This document shows positions 1 to 9,510 of a DNA stretch of 64,000 nucleotides, one piece after another. The first letter of the stretch is position 1, and every line of letters starts with the position of its first letter. The DNA is from Phaeodactylum tricornutum CCAP 1055/1 (lineage: Eukaryota > Bacillariophyta > Bacillariophyceae > Surirellales > Neidiaceae). The translations under genes were made by a program, and so were the position numbers. The notes under the pieces were generated by a model. It did no database searches and was not told the DNA's origin. It saw nothing but the letters and a program-made list of their open reading frames with translations. The stretch lies in the NCBI RefSeq assembly GCF_000150955.2, contig NC_011684.1, forward strand, positions 248,001 to 312,000, written 5' to 3'.

Positions 1-422
1 AGTCCCATACCAGCTAGCACGAAGATGATCATGACAGCGATCCATGTTGCTGTAATGTCGGGTTGTAAATATTTGGCGCCCAATGGCGGGTAGGCTTTTG
101 CGAGTCCAATAGACAGAACGATGTGTACAGGAAACTGGTTGGTCCAATAAAAGCTCGTAAGGCATCGACAAACGCGCTTTCCCATAGACAGAATTGGGGG
201 AGTTTCTTCAACAGCAATGCTCTTTCCTTTGATATCTGAGGATGATTCATGTCCTCCCTCGAAAGAAACTTGTTTGGCTTCTTCGTTTGTGTCGTCAACC
301 GATTCCGAAGCTACGGGTGCGTCGCTCGTCACCTCGCAGGAAAGAGCACCAGATTGGTGTTGGTCGTGCTCAGAGACTGCAGAAGAATCATTTTGGCTTG
401 CATCCGTGTTCATGATACTCAT
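1..422 (-). CDS. SBF/SLC10A7-like membrane transporter, N-terminal part (cut by window edge)
   Basis: The frame opens at the ATG ending at 422 (a second ATG lies at 413) and stays open to the window edge, giving about 140 residues. The first ~85 residues are acidic and Ser/Glu-rich, as expected for a cytosolic tail. Membrane segments follow. The stretch 'AKAYPPLGAKYLQPDITAT' is nearly the same as in the complete gene at 963-2252, so the two are tandem paralogues in the same orientation. The family (SBF-like, including SLC10A7 and yeast Rch1) are ten-helix membrane proteins linked to solute or calcium homeostasis; substrate cannot be read from sequence. The rest of the gene lies left of the window. 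Confidence 0.8.
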   Translation of the reverse strand, partial: MSIMNTDASQNDSSAVSEHDQHQSGALSCEVTSDAPVASESVDDTNEEAKQVSFEGGHESSSDIKGKSIAVEETPPILSMGKRVCRCLTSFYWTNQFPVHIVLSIGLAKAYPPLGAKYLQPDITATWIAVMIIFVLAGMG

Positions 423-962
423 CTGGCTTGACAAGATCTCTACTCGTGGAAGAATGCAAGAGGTTTTTATAGTGTACAAAGTGGAGTCGTCAATATGGTC
501 GAAGACGAAAGTGGAGTTGTCGAGAAGTAGGTAAGGATTGTACCGTGGCACCAGGGGGGAGCAGAAATTTTTGGCAATTGTGATGTCTTGATCGATTCTG
601 TTCGCGCATGCGAAGGGACGACGAAGAAAATGTGAGAAGGAAAGCCAAGGTGATGTGGAATTCGGACAAACTGATCGAAAGAGGTTCACTAGCCAGTCAG
701 GCCTTTATGCAACGAACCCTATAACCCGGTCAAAACAGGGTTTTATAGATTTTTGGAAGGGATCAGAACTCGACCCTAGTTATTTTTTTTGCCCCCAAGT
801 TTCACTACCTTCTATCGCGGCTTCTACTATGGGTTTGTGTCTGTATCTATCTGGATCGAAATACCTTAACATACAAATACAGTACAATTCAACCAGACTG
901 TGAGAGCAGCCTCGCGGTGGTTGGACCGACCACTGGCTTGCTGCCTCGTCGACGGCTGTCTC
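423..962. other. Intergenic between tandem SBF-like genes
   Basis: 540 bp between the 3' end of the complete SBF-like gene and the start of its truncated paralogue. No convincing gene is seen. It should hold the promoter of the left gene and the 3' UTR of the right gene. A GACTGTGA copy lies at 896-903. Confidence 0.5.
896..903 (-). promoter_or_regulatory. TCACAGTC motif copy upstream of the left SBF-like gene
   Basis: On the coding strand of the minus-strand gene starting at 422 this reads TCACAGTC, 474 bp upstream of the ATG. It is one of about ten exact copies in the window, most of them intergenic. Function is unknown; the regulatory role is inferred from recurrence and orientation only. 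Confidence 0.25.
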
Positions 963-2252
963 TCATTTCTCCGTCTGGTGCGATATTAATCGGCTGCCGT
1001 CATAGGACGTAGGTTGCTCCTCGTCGCCATGATTCTCGTTGTCATTAACGTATTCGCCCGAACCTGTTTCGATGGTTGCATCGGCCCATCCCAGTCGCTC
1101 CCGTTCCCGGTCGACGTAGGCACTCAGCCTCGGTGCGAGAATGGTCCCGACCACCAGCTGCATTGGATGCCAAATAAGTAAGGGCAGCGTGTACGAACCT
1201 ACGGCGGGGTCATCTCCGTAGATAGCGTTGATCAGCGGGACACCCATGGCAACGGTTTTGTGCGTGCAACCGAACAAGCCCATGACCCGTAACGTGGGCT
1301 CGTCCCGAAAGAGCACGCCCAGCGTGTACCAGGCTAGAACCATGAGGGACATTAAGAAGAGGAATTGGAAGGCAATCATGAGAAAGATGTCACCAATAGA
1401 AGACTGCGATTCCTCTTCAAAGGTTTTGCAAAAGACCGTGTAGACAATAAAAACGAGACAGTATTGCTGGGCTTGTTTGAAGTAGTGTTTGTGCTTTTTG
1501 ACAAACTCGACGACGGTTTTGGATTTCTTTTGCAAAATTTGCCCAACAATCACCGGTACTACCACGCGGAGAGCTAGTTTGTAGAAGACTTCAAAGAGGT
1601 CAATGTCTCCCGTTACCCCGAGGTAGCCCAGAATGAGGACGGGACTGAGAAAGACCCCAATTAAATTTCCAAAGGCCGCATTGAAAATGGCGGCGGCCTC
1701 ATCGCCACCGCTACTTTTGGTGAGCACCAGGACCATATTGATGGTCATGGGTAAACTGGCACATACCACCATACCGTCGGCCAAATCCTGTCCGAGGATG
1801 TTACCCGCCTCGAGCGCTCGACTGAGACCGTAAATGATGCTCGAGACGACTCCAAAATTAAACATTTGCACGAATCCGTTGAAATAGACACGTTGCAATG
1901 CTTTGGAGAATTCTTCCGTTTTCAATCCCAAGCCAGCCATGACGAAAATGAAACAGACGGCGAGCCAAGTCGCGGTGATATCGGGTGCCAGGTACGTAGC
2001 GCCGAGGGGTGGGTAGGCCCGGGCGAGTAGAATAGCCGCGATGACGAGTAACAGAAACTCTTGTTCCCAGTAAAAGGCAATTACCCGCTGTGTGCAGGAT
2101 ACTGGCGGAGACGATGACGCCGAGTTTGACGGAGAGTTTTGATCGGAATTTGGTTCTATCGGGAGCTGCTCCTCCGAGCCCGTGGCTTGTTTTGTTGGGG
2201 ACGATGTGTCGGCATCCGTCGAGCACTCGTCGGGTGGGTCTTGCTGGCACAT
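963..2252 (-). CDS. SBF-like (SLC10A7/Rch1 family) membrane transporter
   Basis: 429 residues. A hydrophilic Ser/Glu-rich tail of ~55 residues precedes about ten hydrophobic segments. Family-like motifs include '[12 protein letters not shown]', '[19 protein letters not shown]' and '[16 protein letters not shown]'. The last ~60 residues are hydrophilic and acidic. The full ten-helix core fits the SBF-like family (PF13593), whose yeast and vertebrate members restrain calcium entry; bacterial relatives move organic anions. Which applies here is unknown. It lies head-to-tail with a truncated paralogue (1-422), which points to tandem duplication. The ATG at 2252 is the first in frame and gives a complete N-tail. 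Confidence 0.85.
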   Translation of the reverse strand: MCQQDPPDECSTDADTSSPTKQATGSEEQLPIEPNSDQNSPSNSASSSPPVSCTQRVIAFYWEQEFLLLVIAAILLARAYPPLGATYLAPDITATWLAVCFIFVMAGLGLKTEEFSKALQRVYFNGFVQMFNFGVVSSIIYGLSRALEAGNILGQDLADGMVVCASLPMTINMVLVLTKSSGGDEAAAIFNAAFGNLIGVFLSPVLILGYLGVTGDIDLFEVFYKLALRVVVPVIVGQILQKKSKTVVEFVKKHKHYFKQAQQYCLVFIVYTVFCKTFEEESQSSIGDIFLMIAFQFLFLMSLMVLAWYTLGVLFRDEPTLRVMGLFGCTHKTVAMGVPLINAIYGDDPAVGSYTLPLLIWHPMQLVVGTILAPRLSAYVDRERERLGWADATIETGSGEYVNDNENHGDEEQPTSYDGSRLISHQTEK

Positions 2253-2957
2253 GGTGTCGGTAGGCCTCGGGGTAGAGTTAGATGGGATATGCCCGTGTAC
2301 AATGTGTGTACACTACGAAAGAATGAGAGAGAGGCGACGGCTGTTGCTGGGCGTTAGTGACCGTAAATGACAATCATTCGTTCTTGTGGAAGCGGAATGC
2401 GTCCTCCATCCTCGTTCCCCTCGATGCTCATCGATGGGTCCCGTCAAACCGAGGAACGAATGAGAAAAAGTACCTCGCCTCCGTGTGGTTTTGCTGTGTC
2501 ATATATCTCGTCATGCGTAAGAAATTATTGTCGGAGTGGAGGTTTAGGTCTTATATTATTCACAATATCAGACATGTCCACCCTAGAGGTTCCATTAATC
2601 TCGCTGGGACAGAATCGAACGCGTTCGAAAGAAAGCGTGACGTAGCGACCGAGGAAGTGTCAGACTCGAGAAGCCAAGGCCCTCTCCCGTACGGTCTCAA
2701 CGAATTGGTCGTTCGACGGTACAACGACAGACACGCCGTATACCGATTGCCTTTCTCGCCCCCTCTTTTTATTCTCGTCCGCCGATCCGGTCCGTCCGCT
2801 CACGACGATGATGTTCAGAGATTGGGTCCAAAAAAAGACTTCCTTCCCGAGCGATCCTTTATTCTACAAAGGCTACTACTACTACCGATATCACCGTTCA
2901 CACGACTAATTACTTGTGACGAACCCGTACACACTCAGAGTAGTCTATCCTACCATC
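2253..2957. other. Divergent intergenic region
   Basis: About 700 bp between divergent genes (SBF-like, minus; four-helix membrane protein, plus). It must carry both promoters. Some frames are open across it but show no protein-like composition. No repeat or RNA gene recognised. Confidence 0.45.
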
Positions 2958-4364
2958 ATGAGATTGATTGCGTCCTTCCTCGTCGCAGCGGCCTTATCTT
3001 TACGTATCCGGCACGGATCAAGCTTTTCGACCGTGAGGTTGTCGAGTCGTGGACGCACAACGGCAGTCGGAACAGTCCCTTCCTCCCCATCGCTCGTACC
3101 GATCGTTCCGGTGCGCGGTCGCCGTGTTCCCGCTAGCCTTACTTTCTCACGGAACACACCAATGTCCGTGCCGCTGGCAACGACTCGGACCGATCACGAA
3201 ACCCCCAAGTCTCCCAACGCTCTGGACAACATCAAAGCCAGTATCTCGCAAACCGCCGCAATGAAAGCCTTCCAACCCTACATTCGCATCGAATCGGAAG
3301 CGGACAAGAAAAACGTCCAGCTCTTCACCTTCTTTCGCGTCGCCATTCCGGCCGTCGTCATCGGCACTCTGGCCACGCTACTCTTTCCCGGACTCGCCCT
3401 GACACTCGCGACACTTTTGAACGACGCCGGGGTCTTTGCCGTGCTGAGTCAGGACAGTTCCCAGTTTGTGCAAAACTTTCTCACCGTTGCTGGACTCTTG
3501 TTCAGTATCCTTGTCGGACAGACCTACTACTTCATGTACCAGCAGCAGGAATCCGTCTACTACGCCCTCTTCAACGAAGTTACCGAAGCCAAATCGTTGC
3601 TGGAACAAGTCGCGCTGGTGTGCCAAGGTCGTTCCATGTACCGACGTTGTTTGGAAAGCATCTCACGCTACGTTCAGGAAGATTTGAAACGCCTGCAGGC
3701 CGACCCGGCCGTACTCTTGTCGGCCCGTCCCGTCGACGATCCTCTCGAATCCATCATGTACATGACCAGCGTCGGCGTACCCAGTACGGTGTACGAGACG
3801 GTCCGTAGTTTGCGGCAAGCCCGTGCCGCAAGGCTGGGCGCCTTGCAGCGGAAATTACCCGCCGCACACATGTGGCTACTCTGGATTCTCGCCGCAATTG
3901 AACTCTCCAGTTTCCCTCTACTCGGAGCCGGTACCCAAGCCATTGGGGGTTACAAAATATTGACCGTGGAGGGGATCTTGTTTGGCGTCATGACGGCGGG
4001 CATTGTCTTGACCTTGCGCGTAGTGGGGGAATTGTGGAGACCTGCTGGTGGGGCCTACAACGTTGATGCCGTCTTGTCCGTCATGGTTCGTGGGCTTGAA
4101 GAGGAATTGGCTGGACGGATGAAAGGCCAACGGGGATACATTACCCCCGGATGGTCGCCGTCACCGGTTCGCGGAGAAATGGTCGACATGCCCACCAGCT
4201 CCAGCGAACGTGATGTGCTGCGGAAACCCTTCAGTTCGAACGGCAATTCGACCAGTATGGATAACACCGTGCTACGAGAACAAGGACCCAATCTAGTGGT
4301 GGCCGGCCAGCGCACTTGGCACTTTATCCGAACACTCCAGTCGGCATGGCGTCGCAAAGACTAG
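2958..4364 (+). CDS. Four-helix membrane protein, DUF4239/bestrophin-like, probably organellar
   Basis: 468 residues from the ATG at 2958. The N-terminus 'MRLIASFLVAAALSLRIRHG' looks like a signal peptide and is followed by a basic Ser/Arg/Thr-rich stretch ('GSSFSTVRLSS'), the general form of a diatom plastid presequence, although the F motif is not the ideal 'SAF'. Four hydrophobic segments follow at roughly 120-145, 165-190, 305-330 and 340-360. The middle loop is Arg-rich and helical. The layout resembles DUF4239 (bestrophin-like) membrane proteins, but I cannot prove the family. The C-terminal ~90 residues are polar and probably disordered. The plus orientation is divergent from the SBF-like gene. 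Confidence 0.7.
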   Translation: MRLIASFLVAAALSLRIRHGSSFSTVRLSSRGRTTAVGTVPSSPSLVPIVPVRGRRVPASLTFSRNTPMSVPLATTRTDHETPKSPNALDNIKASISQTAAMKAFQPYIRIESEADKKNVQLFTFFRVAIPAVVIGTLATLLFPGLALTLATLLNDAGVFAVLSQDSSQFVQNFLTVAGLLFSILVGQTYYFMYQQQESVYYALFNEVTEAKSLLEQVALVCQGRSMYRRCLESISRYVQEDLKRLQADPAVLLSARPVDDPLESIMYMTSVGVPSTVYETVRSLRQARAARLGALQRKLPAAHMWLLWILAAIELSSFPLLGAGTQAIGGYKILTVEGILFGVMTAGIVLTLRVVGELWRPAGGAYNVDAVLSVMVRGLEEELAGRMKGQRGYITPGWSPSPVRGEMVDMPTSSSERDVLRKPFSSNGNSTSMDNTVLREQGPNLVVAGQRTWHFIRTLQSAWRRKD

Positions 4365-4648
4365 ATCTGGAGGAACACAACTGAATTTAAACTTTCTCCT
4401 TTTCCTTTATAAACACTAAGATTTGCTTTGCTACTGGCACACGCTAGAATCACAACGTGGTGAAACGGTATAGTGCTTCGTCTGGCCTTTTGTGTCGGAA
4501 AGTTCCATTGCTGCAGAGCGCAAACATACGAACAGGACCGAGGCTCACGAAAAAGTAGCCATTCAACAAGAAATGCAAAAATTGAAAAAAGAGAAAAAGC
4601 GAAAACATGCGAGATTTGTCAGCGTAGTATGTTACTGTTAATGCTTTT

Positions 4649-6416
4649 TTACGATCGGTACAATAGTTCCCTTGTATGCGCGCTTCGCATGACTTTCTGA
4701 CATAGGCTGGTAGGAATCTGCTTGGTTTGCATGAATTCACGCATGAACCCAATAGCTTGGGTTCCCAATTCAGTGGCGGGCACGCCGTTGAGTATTTGAC
4801 CCTGCAACCGCGCCGGAGGCAGGTACGGCACCATTTCTTCCGCAGTGGCACCACCGTGACGCTCCACTAGCTCGAGTACATCGGTCAAGGCGTCTAGGTC
4901 GTTCATTTTCATAAACGGGCAGGTTGCGCAACCACCAGCGGTCGAACAGCCCTCGCCGCCCGCAACACCAGGTACAATTCCCAAGGCGGAATTTTCCGAA
5001 GCCGCCACAGCCTCTTGCGCTACGGGGAAAATAATCTCGGCCCGTATTTTATCCGTTCCCAGTCTGCTTCAAAATTTGCTGAACAGAGGACACGATGGAC
5101 GTGACCATTCCCGCTTCGGTTCCGAGAATGAATTTGAGCGTTGCTGGAGTCGTATCTGCGTTGACCGCTTCACGGACTTTGCGTGCAATAAAATTAAGAA
5201 TGTCTGACGTCGAACCAACAACGCCACGATCATCCAAGGAGCGCTCCATGGCGATTTCGAACATTTCACCCGGAACCTCCAAGTGTGCCGTCACGAAGCA
5301 ATCATCGTAACTGGATCGCACCAAGTCGACCACGGACGCTCCAAACATGTGGTGTACGACACAATTGCCGGATGGGAAAACGGCAATCGAATCACGGAGC
5401 GCCCGAATGGTGTCGCGACTGTGCGAAGCGTGTAAAGAAGCGATTTGTTCGTCGTTCCAGCGAGCTTCAATCGTACTCAGCAAGGTAACGAGATTCTCCC
5501 CCATGTACGTATCCGGTCCGTACAGGATTTTCAGTTCCGGTCCCATTTGTGCGCTTGCCTGCAAAAGTGTTTGGAGAACGTTGCTACTGGTACAGGTAAT
5601 GGTTGGTACGATAGACTGCGACACGGCCTTGGTTTCCAAAGACGTATTGATGTAGACGACGTGCAAAGCGGCTTGTCCGACACTTTCTTGTTCCAACCAC
5701 ACTCGGTAGGATTCTCGTTCGGCCGATTCGGCCAAACTACAGCCGATCGGTTTGTGCGTGGCCCTCAATACGGGAATATGGCCGTGTCCATTTTGTTGCA
5801 AAATGGCCTGGACGGATTCGCTCATAAAGTCCACGCCGAGACACGCAATGGCGGTACAGTTGTGGTTGGCGGCCATATCGACGGCCATGTCTCCCATTTT
5901 CAAACTGTCGGCAATGCCCACCCGCCCGGGCAAGCGAGCCCCCGCCGCCTGCAACACGCCCTGTAGTTCGACATCCATGTAGTAGTGTGCCACAATACCG
6001 CTCTGCGTACGTTCCAGTAGATCCACTAGGTCCTGTACGGCCTCGGCGTCGGGTTGCAAGTAGGTGGCTTGGGCGACGGCAAAGGAACCTTGTGGGGTCA
6101 ACGACTCGGCGCCGATCAAGAGCGAGGGGAATGTGGAGACGGACTGATCGACCGGTGCGGTCGAAAATGAGCGACGAGAAAGGAAAACGTCACTGGTATT
6201 GGGCGTAAACAGAGTTGTTCGACGAGGACTTTGTGGTGTTGGTGCAGGGGTTGCTTTTTGTGTCCACGTCAGATTCGTGGCGGTGCGGAATGCAAGTCTT
6301 CGAGTCAAAATTGACTGTGAGTTCCGACTGGACTTGACAACAGAAGCAGTACTAGCAGATGACCGGCCCCGACCGGACAGAGACACCAGCACCGCTCGTG
6401 AAGAAGGAAATAGCAT
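4649..6416 (-). CDS. nadA: Quinolinate synthase (NadA), with an apparent one-base frame break near the 3' end
   Basis: NadA condenses iminoaspartate with dihydroxyacetone phosphate to quinolinate, the first dedicated precursor of NAD, using a 4Fe-4S cluster. The start is the ATG at 6416; ~95 residues rich in Ser/Arg ending near 'SRRSFSTAP' look like a mitochondrial presequence. Family motifs: 'IVAHYYMD', 'CLGVDFMSES', 'GCSLAES' (first cluster Cys), 'TCTSSNV' (second Cys), 'GNCVVHHMF' and 'FILGTEAGM'. This frame ends at 5049. The adjoining frame continues the protein ('AEIIFPVAQEAVAA') and carries the third cluster Cys in 'GGCATCPFMKMNDL', ending at 4649. The switch must fall within about 5050-5070. 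No intron of usable length fits, so a sequence error or a real frameshift is likely. No SufE domain is fused, unlike plants. Confidence 0.85.
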
Positions 6417-7544
6417 CTTGTTGACGAGCACAAGGGCGTTCTAAGTAAGAAACGAATCAAAACTTGTCGAATGCAATCCGAAGTTGGATTGCGTTGGCGG
6501 ATACGAGCTTTCGTAGTGAACGTTTCCGTCTGCAATCAATGAGAAAGAGACCAGGTAACCAGAGACACCCTGGATTGCGGGCTTGCTTGGACGTTCCGAG
6601 TGCGCGACACGTACTATCGTGGTAGTTGTGCTTCGGGAAGAGATACGCTGCGCGATAGGAGATGAACCGACTGTCAATTACAAACGGAGTGGATTTTGCT
6701 CGATCGCCTGACTGCCAATGTCTTGCACAACTATAAAGTGGTGGATCCTGTTGTTTTTGACGACTCGATCGAGTGTGGTGGGGGTGGTGGGAGAAAGTGG
6801 CACGGGCAACGAGGAAAAGGAGGCGAGAGAAGGAAGGTTTCTCTAGACGCAACCTGGCATCAAGGAACGCGGGATGCGTGCCGTGAGAGGGAAGGGGGTC
6901 GAAAACGAACGTGATCCAATCGGCGGAGATCGGAAATAGAGAGGTTCGTTCGGCTTCCGGCTGGCGGGATGTGTCGACCTGTGGTGTCACGGCAAGGCGG
7001 TAGGTACTCTACACACTTCACAGTGAAGATTTGTACTACCATCCTACTTACTCACAGGAATAGGAGAATTAATATATTGTCAAGTAGGGTAAGACTACAT
7101 CCGGGTTCGACAAATGCAACGGCGCTAACGTAAATCTATCTGTCCTTCGACCGGCCCCACCGTGTGGAGGGATGGGAACACCATTTGGTGACGACTCGGC
7201 ATCCGGAATCATGCATAATACGAATGGACGCTTCGCGGATCTTTTGCGATTGCTCGAAATCCCTCTCCCCCCCCCCGGTATATATATCGTACTGTTTTTG
7301 GTACGACGGCATCAAGACACGCAAACTGCCGTCGGAACCAGTGGCCTCCAAAGGAAGAAAACGTATCAAGGGAAGAACGCAATTGTGTTCAACAGTCATG
7401 TAATTTACAGTTACTTCACTTTCGGGAGCATTCCACATTTGTATATCATTCCTTTCTGCTCTTGTCGTTGCACTATCATAGTCTTCCTCTTCTCTAGCAA
7501 GCGATTGGTGAGCGAGTCTCAATAGTTCCAAGAAGAAGATCAAA
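6417..7544. other. Divergent intergenic region between NadA and isocitrate dehydrogenase genes
   Basis: 1.1 kb holding both promoters. A 177-codon minus-strand open stretch (6457-6990) has no protein-like features and is not called. There is a short palindromic sequence (cttcacagtgaag) near 7015 and a C-run near 7265. No RNA gene or repeat recognised. Confidence 0.45.
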
Positions 7545-9284
7545 ATGTCCTCCTTGTCAACACTCCGAATCTTGCACTCGACGGCTGGTCGCCGTTGGGC
7601 GTCTTACTACGGTATCTACCCCAAGAGCGCTGCATGCAGCAGTAGCAGTGTCGCTATCGCTCGTTTCTTTTCGACTGCTGCTGACCGTCCCCCCAAGCAC
7701 GCCATGCTCAGTGTCGAGAATAAAGTCGTGGCCCCGCCCATGGTGTACATTGCCGGCGAAGAAATGACCCGCTACGCCTGCGATCTCGTCGTCAAATCAT
7801 GGCTAGAGCCGTACTTTGATCTTTCCCAATGGGAATATTTCGATCTTTCTTGCGTCAATCGCGACAACACCAACGACCAAGTCCTCCGGGACGCCGTCAC
7901 GGCGGGACAACGCATCGGGGCCATCTTCAAGGAACCCACCATTACTCCCAGTGCTATTCAAAAGAAAGCCTTTGGGTTGAAAAACAGTTTGGGCAGTCCC
8001 AATGGTGCCATGCGGGCGGGTTGGAATGGCATTACCATTTCGCGTGATACCATTCATATTGACGGCATTGAACTGGGTTACAAGCGACCCGTCTTTTTTG
8101 AACGACACGCCGTCGGAGGGGAATATGGAGCCGGATGGAGCAAGGTCGGGCGAGGCACGCTGTTGACGACCTATTTGCCGTCGGATGGGAGGGATCCCTT
8201 TGTCGTTGACAAACGTGATTTGACCGATCAGCATAATGTGGTCGTCACCTACCACAATCCCTACGATAACGTTGAACCCCTCGCGCACTTGTTCTTTCAG
8301 CGATGTCTCGACGCCAACATTACACCCTACGTGGTGACCAAAAAGACCGTCTTTAAATGGCAGGAAGGATTCTGGGCAGTCATGAAAGACGTTTTCGATG
8401 AGCATTACAAGTCTCGATTTGAGGAGAAGGGCCTTTTGCAAGCCTGTGGCGGAGATTTGCAGCATTTGATTTCCGATGCTGCAACGATGCAGCTCATTCG
8501 TTGGACCGACGGCGGCTTCGGTATGGCGGCTCATAACTATGACGGTGATATGCGTACGTGATGACCCAACATAGGGACAGGACGTTTCAAATGACGCTTA
8601 ATCGCTTTCCTGACTACCGTCTCACCTTGTTTGCTTTGCATTGCAGTGACGGATCAGATTGCCCAAGTCCACCGGTCGCCAGGTTTCATCACAAGCAACC
8701 TGGTCGGCAAGGCCCCTGACGGAAGCCTCATCAAAGAGTTCGAAGCCTCCCACGGTACCGTCAGTGATTTGTGGAACGATCATTTGGCCGGTAAAGAAAC
8801 GTCTCTGAACCCTCTCGGTCTTGTGGAAGCTATAGTTGGTGCACTCCAACACGCAGCCGTCCTTGATGCGGAAAAAAATCCCGACGACGAACACAAGGTC
8901 AAGGCTCGGGATCAAATTTTCAATTTTACCACAACCTTGCGCACTGCGATGCACAACACCTTTCGCTACGGACAGGGCACGAGAGATATGAGCGGGCCTT
9001 CGGGATACACAACGGAAGATTTCGTGCGTAAGGTTGCCTGGCGTTTACAACGATACCTCGACGCGCAGTACGACGAGGCCCCGCCACCTCAACTCGGTGA
9101 ACCTTCTCGTAAATTGCGGCGTAATTACGACATTGATGAAGAAGCCATCAATGGCCTTTTTCAAAAGTATGACAAGAATGGTGACGGTTTTATTGACTTT
9201 GAAGAATTCACTAGAATGCTGGTCAAGATGAATTTGGCGCCGCTTCTGACCAAGAAAGAAAAGGAGAAGAAGCCGGACGTGTGA
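7545..9284 (+). CDS. Mitochondrial isocitrate dehydrogenase fused to a C-terminal EF-hand
   Basis: 548 residues in two exons, 7545-8553 and 8647-9284; the 93-nt intron has GTACGT...TTGCAG ends and restores 'NYDGDMLTDQIAQ', the family's conserved block. An Arg/Ser-rich presequence ending near 'ARFFSTAAD' suggests mitochondrial import. Catalytic-domain landmarks are 'NRDNTNDQV', 'SPNGAMRAG', 'ERHAVGGEY' and 'EASHGTV'. After HGTV the human NADP enzymes have Arg-His; here it is 'SDLW', so NAD may be preferred (inference). The last ~45 residues contain a canonical EF-hand loop, 'DKNGDGFIDFEE', implying calcium binding. I recall a characterised diatom NAD-dependent IDH of this kind, but cannot confirm it is this gene. 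It supplies 2-oxoglutarate in the TCA cycle. Confidence 0.92.
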
Positions 9285-9510
9285 AGAGGACAATGAGGTC
9301 AGACCTGAGGTGAAGAGGGCAGACAGCCCAGAAAATGGTTAAGTACCTTCCCTATTAAGTATCCGACCGTGTCGCTGATTAGCAAGGTTTGAATAAGCTT
9401 TCCTACTTCGATTCGAAAAAGCAGTTTCATTGTTAATGTAAGAGTTCATTATCGTTCTCATTTTTTATTTCTTTGGTTCTTCTATTCTGCTTGTGACATG
9501 CCTTGGTCTG

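Noticed and set aside
6457-6990. 177-codon minus-strand open stretch between NadA and IDH genes
   Set aside because: Lies in the divergent promoter region; no domain, biased composition or start context supports it.
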